Shown piece after piece: positions 18,801-29,156 of a stretch of 64,000 bases of DNA. Where the stretch lies: positions 46,403,765-46,467,764 of the forward strand of contig CM058238.1 in NCBI GenBank assembly GCA_030180135.1, read 5' to 3'. Every line of letters starts with the position of its first letter. The stretch's first letter is position 1. The translations under genes and the position numbers were made by a program. This stretch comes from Orychophragmus violaceus. Taxonomy: Eukaryota > Streptophyta > Magnoliopsida > Brassicales > Brassicaceae. The notes beneath the pieces are model-generated. The model was not told where the DNA came from and made no database searches. It worked only from the letters and a program-made list of their open reading frames with translations.

Positions 18801-21584
18801 CAACCAGTCCGGATATTTCACCTCGGTGATCGATCCTGCCTTTGAAAGTCTTTCTACCTCATCATTGACAGCTTTGGCGCGTTCGGGGCCGAGCTTTCGT
18901 CTTTTTTGTTTGACTGGCTTAAAGATCGGATCGACGTGCAGTTCGTGACATGCGATGGTCGGGTCGACTCCATTCATGTCAGTCGTCGTCCAAGCGAAGG
19001 TCGTGGCATTTTCCTTCAGGAATTCTATCAGCTCGTCTCGTAGATCCGCTCGGAGGTTGGCTCCTATTCCGACGCAGCGTTCGGGATCGCGAATATCGAT
19101 GTTGATTTGTACTGTCGCGTCCTTCTGCGGGCGGTCGGGAGGTGGCAGCTCGATTCGAGGCTCTGCGACTAGGTACGCTTGTGATTTGCGGCGCATTTTG
19201 TGCTCGATACGGAAGCATGTGCGGGATATCCTCTGATCTCCTCGTAGTGTATATACGCCAAATGGGGTTGGGAACAGGACACATTGATGAAATGTGGATG
19301 GGACTGCCCTCATTTCGTGAATCCAAGGCGTGCCGAGGATGACGTTGTAGATGGCTGGTCGGTCGACGACTACGAATTTGATCAGCTTGGTGATTCTGCC
19401 GACGTAGACTGGAAGTTTGATTGTTCCGATTGTGTTGATCGAGTCTCCCGAGAAGCCCGTTAGTGGTCTCGTCGACGGTTTGATACGGTAGTCGCTGAGC
19501 TCCATACGTTGCAGTGTTTCTCTAAAAATTAGGTCGACCGAGCTGCCGGTGTCGATCAGAATTTTTTCTACCTCGCAGTCGCCAATTCGCATGGCGACGA
19601 CGAGTGGGTCGTTATGCGGTCGGTCCACTCCTTCGGCGTCCTGTTCGGTGAAACTCACTTCTTCGCCGATTCTGAGCTCGTCGGTGGCATTTCGTCGGAA
19701 GTGCTGGGCTGCTGTGGCCCTCCGTTCGTATTCTTTTATCGATCGAACTGAGTCGTTAACCATAGGCAGTCCTCCCATAATCATGTTTATTCGTCTCCTT
19801 GGACGTGCTCCGTCTTCTTCTTCTTCGTCGCGGGCTCTTTTGTCCGCGGCTGCCGCTGCGTTGATTTGTTCGGTCTCCTCGTTGAAAGCAATCTGTTTCC
19901 TTCGCTCTTCCTGGACGATCCTGAAGCGCTCGGCCTCGTTCTTTGGTTGCGTGACCTGGTTGATTTGCTTCGGGTGAGGTTTGTTGCGATCCAGCATTAG
20001 TTTCTTCCCATCTTTTTGGTAATCGGCGAAGAGGAGGGCTTGAAGGTTTCTGCATTCCTCGGTGCTATGACCCGCTCGCTGGTGATATTCGCAGAATAAC
20101 TTGCTTTTTTCGGCTCCTCGGACGAACTTGTTCCATGGCTTGCCTTGATTTTGACCTTGGTATCCTTGGGTGGGTCGTTCCTGCTGATGATTTTGAGAAC
20201 GGTCGGGATGACTTTGTCGTTGATCTTGATGGGAACGTTCCTCGTCCTGTCGGTGTCCTTGCAACTGATCGCTGACGTAATACGACGATTTCCCTTTTCT
20301 CGCGGTTTCTTCTTCCTTGGATTTTTTGTAATCCTGATCGTAGTGCTGCCGAGGTTCGTATTGTTCGGTACTCTTTTCGGTTTTGTCCCTCGTAGTCGAA
20401 CTCTTGGACCCAAACTTCTTGGCTAGGGTTTCTTTTTCTTCCTCGAGTTCGACAAAGATCGATGCGCGGTGGAGGGCGTCCTCTAGCGAGCTTGGTCTAT
20501 TTTTCTTCAGTTCTTCTCGGAAGCTTGATTCGTACCAGAGGCCGTTTCGTAGTGCGGGTAGACCCTCGCCGTCGGTGATCGTGATTTTGGCCAAAACGTT
20601 TTTGAAGCGGGTGACGTACGATCGGAGGCTTTCCCTCGGTCCCTGGGAGATAGCCCATAGGTCGGCGTTTGATACCTCCTCCTGAATATACATCGAGTAA
20701 TGTTTGAGAAAGGCGTGCGTTAAGTCGCTGTATCCGTCGATCGAGTTCGGTTCTAAGCGGGAGAACCAATCCAAGGCTGAGCCGGTCAAATGCTCGACGA
20801 ACAGCTGGCAGTAACCTGCGTCTCGTTCCCCGACACTGAACTTTGTCCTCCCCATTGCAATGCGGAATGCTGTCAGAAACTGCCTCGGGTCGGATTTACC
20901 GTCGTAGGTCGTCATCTTGATTTTGACCGCAGAGATAGGATGCTCGAACTGGATATCCATGAGGCGCCGAGTGAACGGAGTGTTCTGAGTTTCTTCCAGT
21001 ACACGGTCAATTTCGGGGGCCGAGCTGATCGCTTGATGGACTTTGGACGTCATATTTTTCAACATTAGCTTTATGTCTTTAATTTCGTTGTCTCTGTGCG
21101 CGTCGGGCGCTGAGCCGCCCGGGACATCCGTGTTGGGAGGTTGTTCGTCCTCGGTCTGCTGCTGCGTTACCGTCCGGTTTCTCGGATTTGGAGGTGGCGT
21201 TTCTTCAAATAACGCTCGGTGAAGATGAGTTCGAGGGACGGATCCTTGTTGACTTGTCATTCGCAGATCGTTGATTTGTCCCTGGCATACCGCGTGTGCC
21301 GTGGCGAGCTGATCGAAGCGTGCGTTACTTCCCTGAGAGAGTTCGGCTATTTGAGTCATGAGAGTTTTGAGCAAGGTGGACATGTCCTGCTCGTTTGTCT
21401 GAGTTTCCGCGGCTTGCTGTGGTCGTTCGGTACACAGAGGTTGCTGCTCGGCGCCGGCCGGCTGAATGATTGGATCCGCAACCTGAGAAACGTGCTGGGG
21501 TTGCCCTCTTGCTCGGGAGGCTGTTTCCGAGCTTGTTATGTCTTCGATGTGGACGTAATCCTTGTTCGATGGAGCTCCTGTCAT
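15834..21584 (-). CDS. Tat-lineage gag-pol polyprotein, 1916 aa, open throughout
   Basis: Single uninterrupted frame from the first ATG after the PBS (leader about 35 nt) to a stop just before the spacer. Visible domains: retrotransposon gag around 220-350 (SALDWFSRLEPNSI); a Cys/His knuckle near 499-512 (CEYHQRAGHSTEEC); aspartic protease near 677 (LIDTGSSVDLIF); reverse transcriptase about 900-1070 with YIDDM; a gypsy RNase H whose usual first Asp is missing (LYLYISVSTSAVSS), so probably inactive; a second, archaeal-type RNase H (LFVDGSSSRNGSG, then NNEAEYEAL and DSQLVVNQF) that likely does the work; integrase HHCC finger and a catalytic core with MDIVGPL, VTDNGSQF and GQAEATNK. It ends KLKRYYY with no chromodomain seen. 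With near-identical LTRs the copy may be capable of transposition. Assembly and activity are family knowledge, not shown here. Confidence 0.95.
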   Translation of the reverse strand: MTGAPSNKDYVHIEDITSSETASRARGQPQHVSQVADPIIQPAGAEQQPLCTERPQQAAETQTNEQDMSTLLKTLMTQIAELSQGSNARFDQLATAHAVCQGQINDLRMTSQQGSVPRTHLHRALFEETPPPNPRNRTVTQQQTEDEQPPNTDVPGGSAPDAHRDNEIKDIKLMLKNMTSKVHQAISSAPEIDRVLEETQNTPFTRRLMDIQFEHPISAVKIKMTTYDGKSDPRQFLTAFRIAMGRTKFSVGERDAGYCQLFVEHLTGSALDWFSRLEPNSIDGYSDLTHAFLKHYSMYIQEEVSNADLWAISQGPRESLRSYVTRFKNVLAKITITDGEGLPALRNGLWYESSFREELKKNRPSSLEDALHRASIFVELEEEKETLAKKFGSKSSTTRDKTEKSTEQYEPRQHYDQDYKKSKEEETARKGKSSYYVSDQLQGHRQDEERSHQDQRQSHPDRSQNHQQERPTQGYQGQNQGKPWNKFVRGAEKSKLFCEYHQRAGHSTEECRNLQALLFADYQKDGKKLMLDRNKPHPKQINQVTQPKNEAERFRIVQEERRKQIAFNEETEQINAAAAADKRARDEEEEDGARPRRRINMIMGGLPMVNDSVRSIKEYERRATAAQHFRRNATDELRIGEEVSFTEQDAEGVDRPHNDPLVVAMRIGDCEVEKILIDTGSSVDLIFRETLQRMELSDYRIKPSTRPLTGFSGDSINTIGTIKLPVYVGRITKLIKFVVVDRPAIYNVILGTPWIHEMRAVPSTFHQCVLFPTPFGVYTLRGDQRISRTCFRIEHKMRRKSQAYLVAEPRIELPPPDRPQKDATVQINIDIRDPERCVGIGANLRADLRDELIEFLKENATTFAWTTTDMNGVDPTIACHELHVDPIFKPVKQKRRKLGPERAKAVNDEVERLSKAGSITEVKYPDWLANPVVVKKKNGKWRVCVDFTDLNKACPKDSFPLPHIDRLVEATTGHELLSFMDAFAGYNQIMMHPDDREKTSFITDRGTYCYKVMPFGLKNAGATYQRLVNRMFADQLGNTMEVYIDDMLVKSALADDHISHLATCFASLNKYGMKLNPAKCTFAVTSGEFLGYIVTKRGIEANPKKITAITELPSPRNTREVQRLTGRVAALNRFISRSTDKCLPFYNLLRGNKKFEWDAKCEDAFQQLKTYLSTPPILAKPEEGETLYLYISVSTSAVSSVLVRDDRGDQRPIFYTSKIFDDAETRYNTLEKLALAVVVSARKLRPYFQSHSVVVLTNQPIRTILHSPSQSGRIAKWAVELSEYDIEYKPRTSAKSQVLADFIIELPPELTIAEGQEPKEKWTLFVDGSSSRNGSGVGVKLTSPTGELIEQSFRLGFPASNNEAEYEALLVGLRLAEVVGARQVDAFADSQLVVNQFNGEYEAKNERMDAYLKLVQEITARIGSVTLTKIPRSDNSSADALALASTSDPDLRRIIPVECIARPSIASNEDVLLITEEEEGLDDAHKSNEEVTKDTDPEHTITTDWRDEIKDYILTGKVPEDSWAARRLKARCAQYVMMKDELFRWSASKALLRCINRQEIKWVTEQTHEGAGGNHTSGRALATKIKRHGHFWPTMIADCESYVARCEKCQRHAPSIHQPPELLTTAATPYPFMRWAMDIVGPLPASHQKKFILIMTDYFTKWVEAESYSEIKNLDVQKFVWKYIICRHGVPYEIVTDNGSQFISNLFEGFCARWKIRLSKSTPRYPQGNGQAEATNKTIIDGLKKRMESKKGLWADELDGVLWSHRTTPRTSTGQTPFSLSHGMEEMSPAEVCVPTIRLSVAPEHEELNNNMIIDCLDHAEELRDRALLRLQNYQQQITRHYNKKVKGRRFVEGDLVLRKVFENTREYRAGKLGANWEGPYIVSKVVKPGVYELVTMKGEAIPRSWNANKLKRYYY

Positions 21585-21619
21585 CGCTGAATCTGTCCGT
21601 TAGTGAAGAAAAACTTATG

Positions 21620-21637
21620 TCCCCTCAGACGGCGCCA
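21620..21637 (-). promoter_or_regulatory. Tat primer-binding site (tRNA-Asp-like)
   Basis: On the minus strand TGGCGCCGTCTGAGGGGA, two bases from the 5' LTR. The first nine bases and the final GGGGA match the complement of plant tRNA-Asp (TGGCGCCGTTGCCGGGGA), while the middle is changed; compare the perfect version at 30434-30451. The same tRNA-Asp use is seen in Athila and Tat elements. Confidence 0.75.
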
Positions 21638-21639
21638 AT

Positions 21640-22285
21640 TGTTATTACCGAGATGGTCACGAGGTCGGGATGCGCGTCTTGCTGGAGAATCGACGTGCTC
21701 GGTCCGAAGGAACTAAGTTATTCTTGAGAAGGAACCGACTAGATTCAGAGATAAGTAAGAATAAAGTAATGCTCGGAAAGAAAGAATAAAGGATCGTGTT
21801 CGGGGTTCTTTGTTGAGAATAATACGCTCGGGATGAGCGTAGTTGGTATTTAGATTCCCGAGCAGGTCAGAAGACGTGCTCGGTTTACAATTCGGGAAAT
21901 TGACTCTAGAGAGAGAAAGTAGTAAGAAGTGCACAAATCCCAAAAAAGTTACATTGATGTACAGTGACGACTCCTATTTATAGTAAAATACGGTCGTACT
22001 TTCTACAGGCCGTTGACCGCTTGTCGAGTTCGTGCGGGTTGGGCCGTACTTGGTGACGTGATGGGCCGAGCCGTACATTCCTTGGACGTTTGTGCAGCTG
22101 AGCCGGCTCGTTGTTGTTTTGTTCAGGTCGAGCCGAGCCGAGCCGATGTAACGAGCTCGGTCTGACGTATTCGTTCTGGCCCTTTATCGCTTGTTGGGCC
22201 TTGGATTTCTTATTGGGCCGATCTTGAGTTGAAGAATAAGTATTGGGCCTTCTAAATGGGTGGGGTGCTAAACCCATATATAACA
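21640..22285 (-). repeat. Tat 5' LTR
   Basis: 646 bp, same termini as the left LTR, followed by the target repeat atatt at 22286-22290. It holds the promoter copy for gag-pol, with CTATAAATAG on the minus strand at 21974-21983. Confidence 0.94.
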
Positions 22286-22683
22286 ATATTTTTTCTTTGG
22301 CATGGTCAGTCTTTGGGGGTATAAAGGAACCTATGTTTATGTTGCCACTATGGGGTTTCAAGTGTGAAGTTTCAACAGGCGGGTTAAGAGCTTTGTGTAG
22401 CCTACAACTGGGTATTTGGGTTTCATCCAGAGACTCCACACTTACACGACAAATATTTGTTGGAGTAACATTTCTTGCGACTCAAGCAAGTTGTGCTTTT
22501 GCTCTTTCGGTAGCAACTCTTTTTCTCCACCGCCATTTTCCACTCATATATCTTTTCTTACATGGATAGTAGAAGAACGAGCAACTATTTATCAAGTTAC
22601 ACAACATGAGCATATTGAAGTGTGAGCATTGTTGTATCCAGCTTGCGCGCAACTTCGTCCACATGTGCAACCAATTTGTCATC
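22286..22683. other. Unrecognised flank of the Tat insertion
   Basis: Continuation of the pre-insertion sequence that ended at 6900. A plus-strand frame (about 22243-22569) is open and hydrophobic in its second half, but it starts inside the LTR and I recognise no domain. Towards 22683 it merges into the decayed gypsy pol on the minus strand, with no identifiable LTR between. Origin unknown. Confidence 0.25.
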
Positions 22684-24855
22684 CTACTCAGATACTTCTG
22701 CAGGCTTCAAGGAAATCAAGGAACTTACGACACCACCAGCTCTTTCATCTGCTAAGTGGTAAATATCATTTTGGTTTGTTCTTACTAAAAATTTCTTTCC
22801 CAACAAATAATGTCTCCAGCGTTGAATTGCCATCACAATGGCCATTAATTCTCGCTCATATATTGGTTTTCTCTGCTCGTTTTTTGTCAAACCATAGCTG
22901 AAATAAGCCAACGGATTAAACTCCTGCATTAGGACTGCACCTAACACGTATCCGGATGCATCAGACTCCACCACAAACTGTTTTTGAAAGTCTGGTAACG
23001 TTAGTACTGGGGCGCTTACCATAGCTTGTTTCAAGTGCTCAAATGCTCGATGAGCTATTCCAGTCCAAGCAAACTGATCTTTCTTCAATAAAGAAGTCAG
23101 TGGTTTTGCAATTTCTCCATATCCTTTCACAAAGCGTCTGTAATAGCCAGTGAGACCCAAAAATCCTCGCAATGCTTTATGATTCTTTGGTACAGGCCAT
23201 TTCTCCATCGCTTGTGTTTTAGTCTTATTTGTCTCAACTCCTTTCTCAGACATGACATGACCTAAATACTCAACTTGTTTTTGACTAAATGAGCACTTCT
23301 TCATGTTGGCAAATAACTTGTTCTTGACAAACAGTGACAACACAATCTCCAAATGCTCCATATGTTGCTCCTCATTTCGACTGTAGATCAAAATATCATC
23401 AAAGAATACCAGGATAAACCGCCTCAAATAAGATTTGAATATCTTGTTCATTAAGGCCTGAAACGTTGCTGGAGCATTTGTTAATCCGGATGGCATTACT
23501 AAAAATTCGTAATGGCCATCATGGGTACGAAACGCTGTCTTCTCCACATCTTTCTCAATCATCCTGATCTGATGATATCCCGAGCGTAAGTCCAATTTAG
23601 AGAAGATTGTGGCTCCATGTAACTCGTCCAATAACTGATTAATGACTGGAATGGGAACGCCATCAGCTATTGTTGCTCTGTTAAGAGCACGATAGTCTAC
23701 ACAAAATCTGAAGGAGCCGTCTTTCTTCTTTACTAACAACACCGGACTAGAGTAAAGGTTGTGGCTTGCTCTGATTATGCCCGCTTCGAGCATTTGTTTA
23801 ACCAACTTCTCCATCTCCTCCTTCTGCGCATGCGGATAACGGTATAGTCTTACATTCACTGGGTTAGTGCCATGAACCAAGTTAATAGCATGTTCTCTGT
23901 TTCTTATTGGAGGAAGTTGTGTTGGCACTGCAAAAACCTCTGGAAACTGATTCAATGTTTCTTGCAAATGTACAGAAAGTGGCGTATCTGGTGTAGTAAT
24001 TGTCTCTCATTCCACTGCTAGAGATTTCATGGACAACTTAGGAGAATGCAACGCATGATCTCCATAGAAAGTCACCATAAGTCCCTTATAATAGAAAGAC
24101 ATTTCATGCTTTTCCCAGTCCATCTGACATTTTCCCAGTGTTCTGAGCCGCTGAATCCCCAGAATAACATCCGCTGTCCCCAAATCCAGACAGATAAAAT
24201 CAGCTTCAAATTGTAACTCCTCCACCTGAAACCTCACTTGCTGACAGACTCCCAAGCCATTTACTGCCATGCATGTACCCAACCTGACTTCCAAATTCAT
24301 CTTAGACTGAGGTTTCAGTCGACATCTATTGACTGTAGCTGGTGAGATAAAATTGTGGGTTGCTCCACTATCCATCATCACTACAATCTTATTAACACCA
24401 ATTGTACCATTGACTTTTGTTGTAGTTGGTGAAGGAACACCAACAAATGCTGAAAAAGACAACGCCATCATTTCTGTGATCTTGGTTTGTTCTTCATCAA
24501 TGGTATCAAAGAATTCTTCCTCTATTAGCTCCACCTCACATCCTTTTATCACTGTCATAACTTGCAACTCCTTATTGGCACACACATGCCCATTGTGATA
24601 CTTCTGATCACATTTATAACATTCATTATCACGCCGCTTTCTCGCATACTCCGCTGGTGATAAGAATCTCCGAGGTGTAAACCTTTGTGGAGCCTGAGTC
24701 ACAGCTGGTTTGATTAGCTGCTGCTTCTCCTGTGTCTGTCCCGTATCTAACAACAATGGTTTAGTCTTCCATGGGAGCCCCAACTGTTGTTGATTAGTGA
24801 TACGATTCTGAGCATACTGATTATCCTTCCACCTCATCTGATCAGATGTCACTGC
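22684..24855 (-). pseudogene. Chromovirus-like gypsy gag-protease-RT-RNase H remnant
   Basis: Minus-strand fragment of a second gypsy element. From right to left: a gag zinc knuckle (CYKCDQKYHNGHVC), a retropepsin with DSGATHNFIS, then a reverse transcriptase with [34 protein letters not shown] and FFDDILIYS, and a gypsy RNase H ([27 protein letters not shown]). One in-frame stop at 24007-24009 separates gag-protease from RT. The conserved [11 protein letters not shown] appears with S for F. The frame is lost after the RNase H, and integrase, LTRs, PBS and the gag N-terminus are missing. The right end is fused to the Athila-like integrase segment near 24855. Confidence 0.85.
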
Positions 24856-25293
24856 TGGAACTAAAGAATGAGCATCTCTGAACATAGTATGCCACCAGAA
24901 ACCTACTTGCAGAACCTTAGACACAATCTTGAAAGTAGCAAAGTGTTTAGCATAATCTGATCCATGGCAGTGAAATAGAACGTCTGGAACCTCTGATTCT
25001 GCAATGCATCTCCTGTAAATGCCATCCAAACAGTGCTAGTATAGATAGAGTTCATCCCAATAGAACCTCATGAGTTCTCTGAAGAACTTCTTCTTTGCAT
25101 ACCCCTTGAGATCATCTAGTTCAGTCTTCTGGGTTCGTAATCTCCTTATGTCGAACGACGCATAGGAGTGCATCAATCGACTCATGCCCGATAAGTGCAT
25201 CGATCGATTCCAAGGTGGTAGCGATCGACGTACGTTCTGCAATCCGACAGTTCTGCAGTTTTCTGTCCAAATTCGTCCTAAACATTGTCTCAA
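24856..25293 (-). pseudogene. Athila-like integrase zinc-finger fragment
   Basis: Codes for the segment linking RNase H to integrase: GYAKKKFFRELMRFYWDE, then HCHGSDYAKHFATFKIVSKV and FWWHTMFRDAHS, the start of the HHCC finger. One in-frame stop at 25036-25038 splits it. After FRDAHS the reading frame runs without a break into the gag of the chromovirus-like element, making a chimeric 340-codon frame (24007-25029). The catalytic core of integrase is absent. Confidence 0.8.
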
Positions 25294-26930
25294 TCAAATT
25301 GACATTTTCCTCAGGTAGGAAATCATCAATGGGACGTCTTCTTCAACCCTTATCCTTGACTGATGGTCAGCAACTCCATTTTCAACTCCCTTCTTGTCTT
25401 TAACCTCAATGTCAAACTCTTGAAGAAGGAGAATCCATCTCAGAAGTCTCGGCTTAGCATCTTTCTTCTGCATCAAATACTTCAGAGCTGAGTGGTCCGT
25501 ATGCACTATCACCTTGGATCCAACCAGATAGGGGAGAAATTTCTCAAAGGCAAAGACAACTGCCAACAACTCCTCTGTAGTGGCATAGTTCCTCTGCGCA
25601 TCATCTAGTGTTCTGCTGGCATAATAGATAGCATGAAGTTTCTTGTCCTTCTTCTGCCCCAAAACAACTCCTACAGAAAAATCGCTTGCATCGCACATAA
25701 CCTCAAAAGGTATATCCTAATCTGGTGGTTGTACTATAGGAGCACTCACTAATCCTTGCTTGATCTGTTCAAATGCATACTGGCAATCTGCAGTGAACTC
25801 AAATTTCACATCCTTACACAACAAAGCAGTTAGCGGTCTAGCAATCTTACTGAAATCCTTGATGAACCTCCTGTAGAACCCAGCATGTCCAAGAAAGCTC
25901 CTCACAGACTTCACATAATCAGGCGCCTGAAGGCTGGTCATAACCTCAATCTTGGCGCAGTCCACTTCAATCCCAGTTTCAAATAACCTGTGCCCAGGAA
26001 CAATACCATCTTTGACCATAAAATGGCACTTCTCCCAATTCAGAACCAAGTGCTTTTCCTCACACCTGGCTAGCACTTTGCACAGATTATCCAGGCACTC
26101 ATGATAAGATGACTCATAGACAGAAAAGTCATCCATAAACACCTCCATAAAGTCCTCAATCATGTCAGTAAAGATGGACATCATACATCCCTGGAAGGTG
26201 GTTGGTGCATTACAAAGTCCAAAAGGCATCCTGCGGTATGCAAAAGTATCATAGGGACAAGTAAAAGTAGTCTTCCCCTGATCCTCGGGATGGATGGGAA
26301 TCTGAAAGAAGCCAGAATACCCATCGAGGAAGCAATAGTAAGGGTGATTAGCTAACCTCTCCAGCATCTGAACAATAAAGGGTAAGGGAAGTGATATTTC
26401 CTAATTGCAGCATTCAACTTCATATAATCAATGCACATCCGGTGTCTAGTCACAGTCCTTGTAGGAATCAGCTCATTCTTCTCATTCTTCACCACTATAA
26501 CACCTCCTTTCTTGGGCACAAGATGTACTGGACTGACCCAATCACTGTCAGAGATAGGATAGATGATTCCAGCATCCAGCAACTTCATAATCCCCTTCTT
26601 AACCACTTCCTTCATATTTGGATTCAGCCTCCTCTGATGACTTAGTCTCATCCTCAAGATGTATCCTATGCATGCACAGCTCCGAAGAGATACCTGAAAT
26701 GTCATCAAGAGAATAGCCAAGAGCTTTACGATACTTCCGCAGCTTGCTATGCAGTAAGGAAGTCTCTGCGTTGTTCAAAGAAGCATTAATAATCACTGGA
26801 TAGGTCGAACTAGGTCTAATAAATGCGTACCTTAGTCTGAATGGAAGTTGTTTGAGCTCAATTTTCGGAGCTTTCTCCTCTTCCCAGTCGGATGCGATCA
26901 GCGCCGATCGACTCATGGGTCATGTCGATC
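25294..26930 (-). pseudogene. Athila-like reverse transcriptase and RNase H, broken
   Basis: Four overlapping or adjoining frames carry it. 26599-26916 and 26352-26720 hold the RT N-terminal part (DAGIIYPISDSDWVSPVHLV, TVTRHRMCIDYMKLNAA). 25717-26367 holds the palm (CFLDGYSGFFQIPIHPED, PFGLCNAPTTFQ, VFMDDFSVY). 25294-25698 holds RNase H ([27 protein letters not shown]). At least three frameshifts or stops separate the pieces. Homologous to 54767-55820 and 58184-58613. Confidence 0.88.
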
Positions 26931-27723
26931 GATGCAACGGCTCGTTCTGCACTTCCAACTGCATGACTTGCTCTATAGAGTCCATCAGCCTAGAATAGCA
27001 TATTGCAGGCTCGTCTTCCAGATGCTCTAGTTCCAGTTCGAGCTTAGCATAGCTCTTTCCAGCGGATCCTCAGCATGTGTCCTACGAAATGAATTCCTCT
27101 GCTAAATCACTAAGAGTGTCCGCATAAAACGTCTGTCCGTCGATGGTTGGTCTCTTCACCAGTTTTTGCATATCAAAACTCATCTTCAGATCACTCACAT
27201 TCAGAATTATAGTCCCCTTCTTACAGTCAATCATCGCACCAGCAGTAGCTAAGAATGGTCTACCCAAGATAAGTGGATCCTTTGGTTACTCTCCATACTG
27301 CAGAACCACAAAGTCAGTAGGAATCACACAATTACCAATCCTGATTGGCACATCATCTAATACTCCTTCAGGGATCCGGACAGTCCTGTCAGCTAGAACC
27401 AATGAGATTCTAGTAGGCATGAAATCTGTCATCCCAAGCCTCTTAGCAACAGAAAAGGGCATAAGGTTCACACTAGAACCAAGATCACACAATGATATCT
27501 CAAATCTATCTATGTAGATAAAACAATCCAACACAAAGCTCCCTGGATCTTTTAGTTTCTCAGGATTGCCTTGAATCACAGCACTGCATACCTTTGAGAT
27601 CACCAGTACACTCTCCTCGTCAGTCATGTTACCAGAAAGCATGTCCTTGAGACATCTCTTCATCACAGGAGTAGTCTTCAGAGCATCAATCAAAGGCACT
27701 TCAATCAACACCTTTTTCATCAT
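26931..27723 (-). pseudogene. Athila-like protease region, broken
   Basis: 27286-27723 encodes the retropepsin-like part, with FEISLCDLGSSVNLMPFSVA in place of the canonical D-S/T-G loop and LVLADRTVRIPEGVLDDV downstream. 27082-27267 continues it with MGRPFLATAGAMIDCKKG, typical after the Athila protease. A stop at about 27285 and further breaks around 26931-27081 disrupt it. TCGATCGA words lie at 26895-26935. Confidence 0.8.
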
Positions 27724-27729
27724 CTCCTT

Positions 27730-29156
27730 TCATTTGTTCGACTGCAGCTCGTACTTAGACTTCTTTGGGTTCTTAGGAAAGGGAAATTTAGGCTTGTAGA
27801 TCCGTTCATCAGCTTTCTTCAATTTCTTTGCATCTGATTTCTCTGCAGTCCCCTTGCGTCGATCGACACTAGGGTTGCGTTGGTCGACGCTAGGCTCAGG
27901 TGTAACGACCTCTGTGTCGAGCTTCGGTTCGGTTTCCTCGTTCACGATCTGCATTGATCGACGCTGGGGTGCATCGGTCGGCGCAGTCTGCAATCCGCGA
28001 ATTTCATCTTCCATCTCCTCAATCTCAACGATTTCTTCCAAACTTAGACCCTTTTTCGGAGCAGGAATGACCTCTTTACCACTTCTCAATGTGATTGCAT
28101 TACACTGGTACTTCGGATTAGCATCAGCTTGTCCAAGGACTGATCCATCTTGCCTCTTAAAAGATCCATTAGTTTGTGCAACTTGAACATCGAACTTCTT
28201 CACATGAGTGCTCAGGGACTCAATTTTTTCATTCAGATTCAAGTACAGAGCATCCATATTTCCATTGAAATCCATTGTACTCTTCTGCTGTCCTTCCAGA
28301 ATCTGCTCCAGCAATCTCATCATCTTATCAGACTGCTCATTTTGTGCAGGAACAGGCTGATATGATGAAGATCCATATTTCCTAGTGAAACTGCTAGTGT
28401 TGTTTCCAGGGTTGCTATTACTCTGATAAAGCTTCTGGTACTGAGGCTTAGGAGTGAAACCACAAAATTTTTGATTACCTGTGAAGGTACTTCTCTGACC
28501 CATTCCTTTGTAGCCACCTCTGCCTTGTTGATTCCCAAATCTGTTTCCCTGAAAACCAGTTCCACCAACGAAATTCACATCCTCTTCTTCGCAGCCTTCA
28601 TCAGCCTCAAACACCTCAACATCCTGAGCAAAATAGACATTCTTCTTCCCAAGTAGAAGACTATGAACATAATCAATCTTGTTCTCCATCTTTGTCATCT
28701 GTGAGTTGTCCACTTTTCCACCGGATTTCTTCCTTTCCAAATCAGCATTCTTAGTGCTATAACTACACACCAAGTTCTCAATAAGCTCCTTAGCTTGCTC
28801 TGGAGATTTAGTGTTGATTTTCCCATTGCTAGCAGCATCCAAAGCCATCTGATACCACAAATCAACTCCTCTGAAGAAAATGTCCAGCAACTGAACTTCA
28901 TATAAACCATGATGAGGGAAATCTCTCTAGTACATCTTAAATCTCACCCACACTGCCTTCAAGTCTTATGTAGGTCCCTGCTTGAAATGTAGAAGATCCT
29001 CTCTCAGCTGATCAGATGTAGCATCATCATAGAAGTGCCTTAGAAACTTCCTCTTTACTGCATCCCAAGTAGTCAGAGTCCCAGGTGGAATCTGCTTCAG
29101 CCAATTCGCAGCTTCTCCTCCAAGAGAGTGAGGGAAAATTTTGCAGTACATGAAGT
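27730..29156 (-). pseudogene. Athila-like gag, C-terminal part
   Basis: 28966-29151 carries CKIFPHSLGGEAANWLKQIP and the WDAVKRKFLRHF block of the gag core. After a frame break, 27730-28890 runs for 386 codons through a Gly/Asn/Gln-rich region and a predicted coiled coil to NAITLRSGKEV, the usual end of Athila gag before protease. The 3' part includes SVDQRNPSVDRRKG, which corresponds to TCGATCGAC words in the DNA near 27855-27985. Confidence 0.82.

Larger units (their letters stand above)
6901..22285 (-). mobile_element. Complete Ty3/gypsy retrotransposon, Tat lineage, 15.4 kb
   Basis: Full-length element bounded by 646-bp LTRs and flanked by a perfect 5-bp target duplication, atatt. The LTRs show two mismatches by eye, so insertion was recent. 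Orientation is minus: PBS at 21620-21637, gag-pol 21584 to 15834, polypurine tract at 7547-7560. The polyprotein has a second RNase H domain after the gypsy RNase H, the hallmark of the Tat clade (Tat, Ogre, Retand, ATLANTYS types). A spliced gene on the opposite strand (7942-15100) points tail-to-tail at gag-pol. A second LTR element (10770-14944) is inserted in that antisense gene. Without this insert and its target duplication the element would be about 11.2 kb. Confidence 0.95.

Noticed and set aside
21219..21590. Long plus-strand frames opposite the Tat gag-pol (also 15789-16100, 16336-17019, 18646-19342, 19549-20769)
   Set aside because: They lie antisense to a fully open gag-pol with strong domain support, have no domains of their own and arise from the GC-rich codon use of the real gene.
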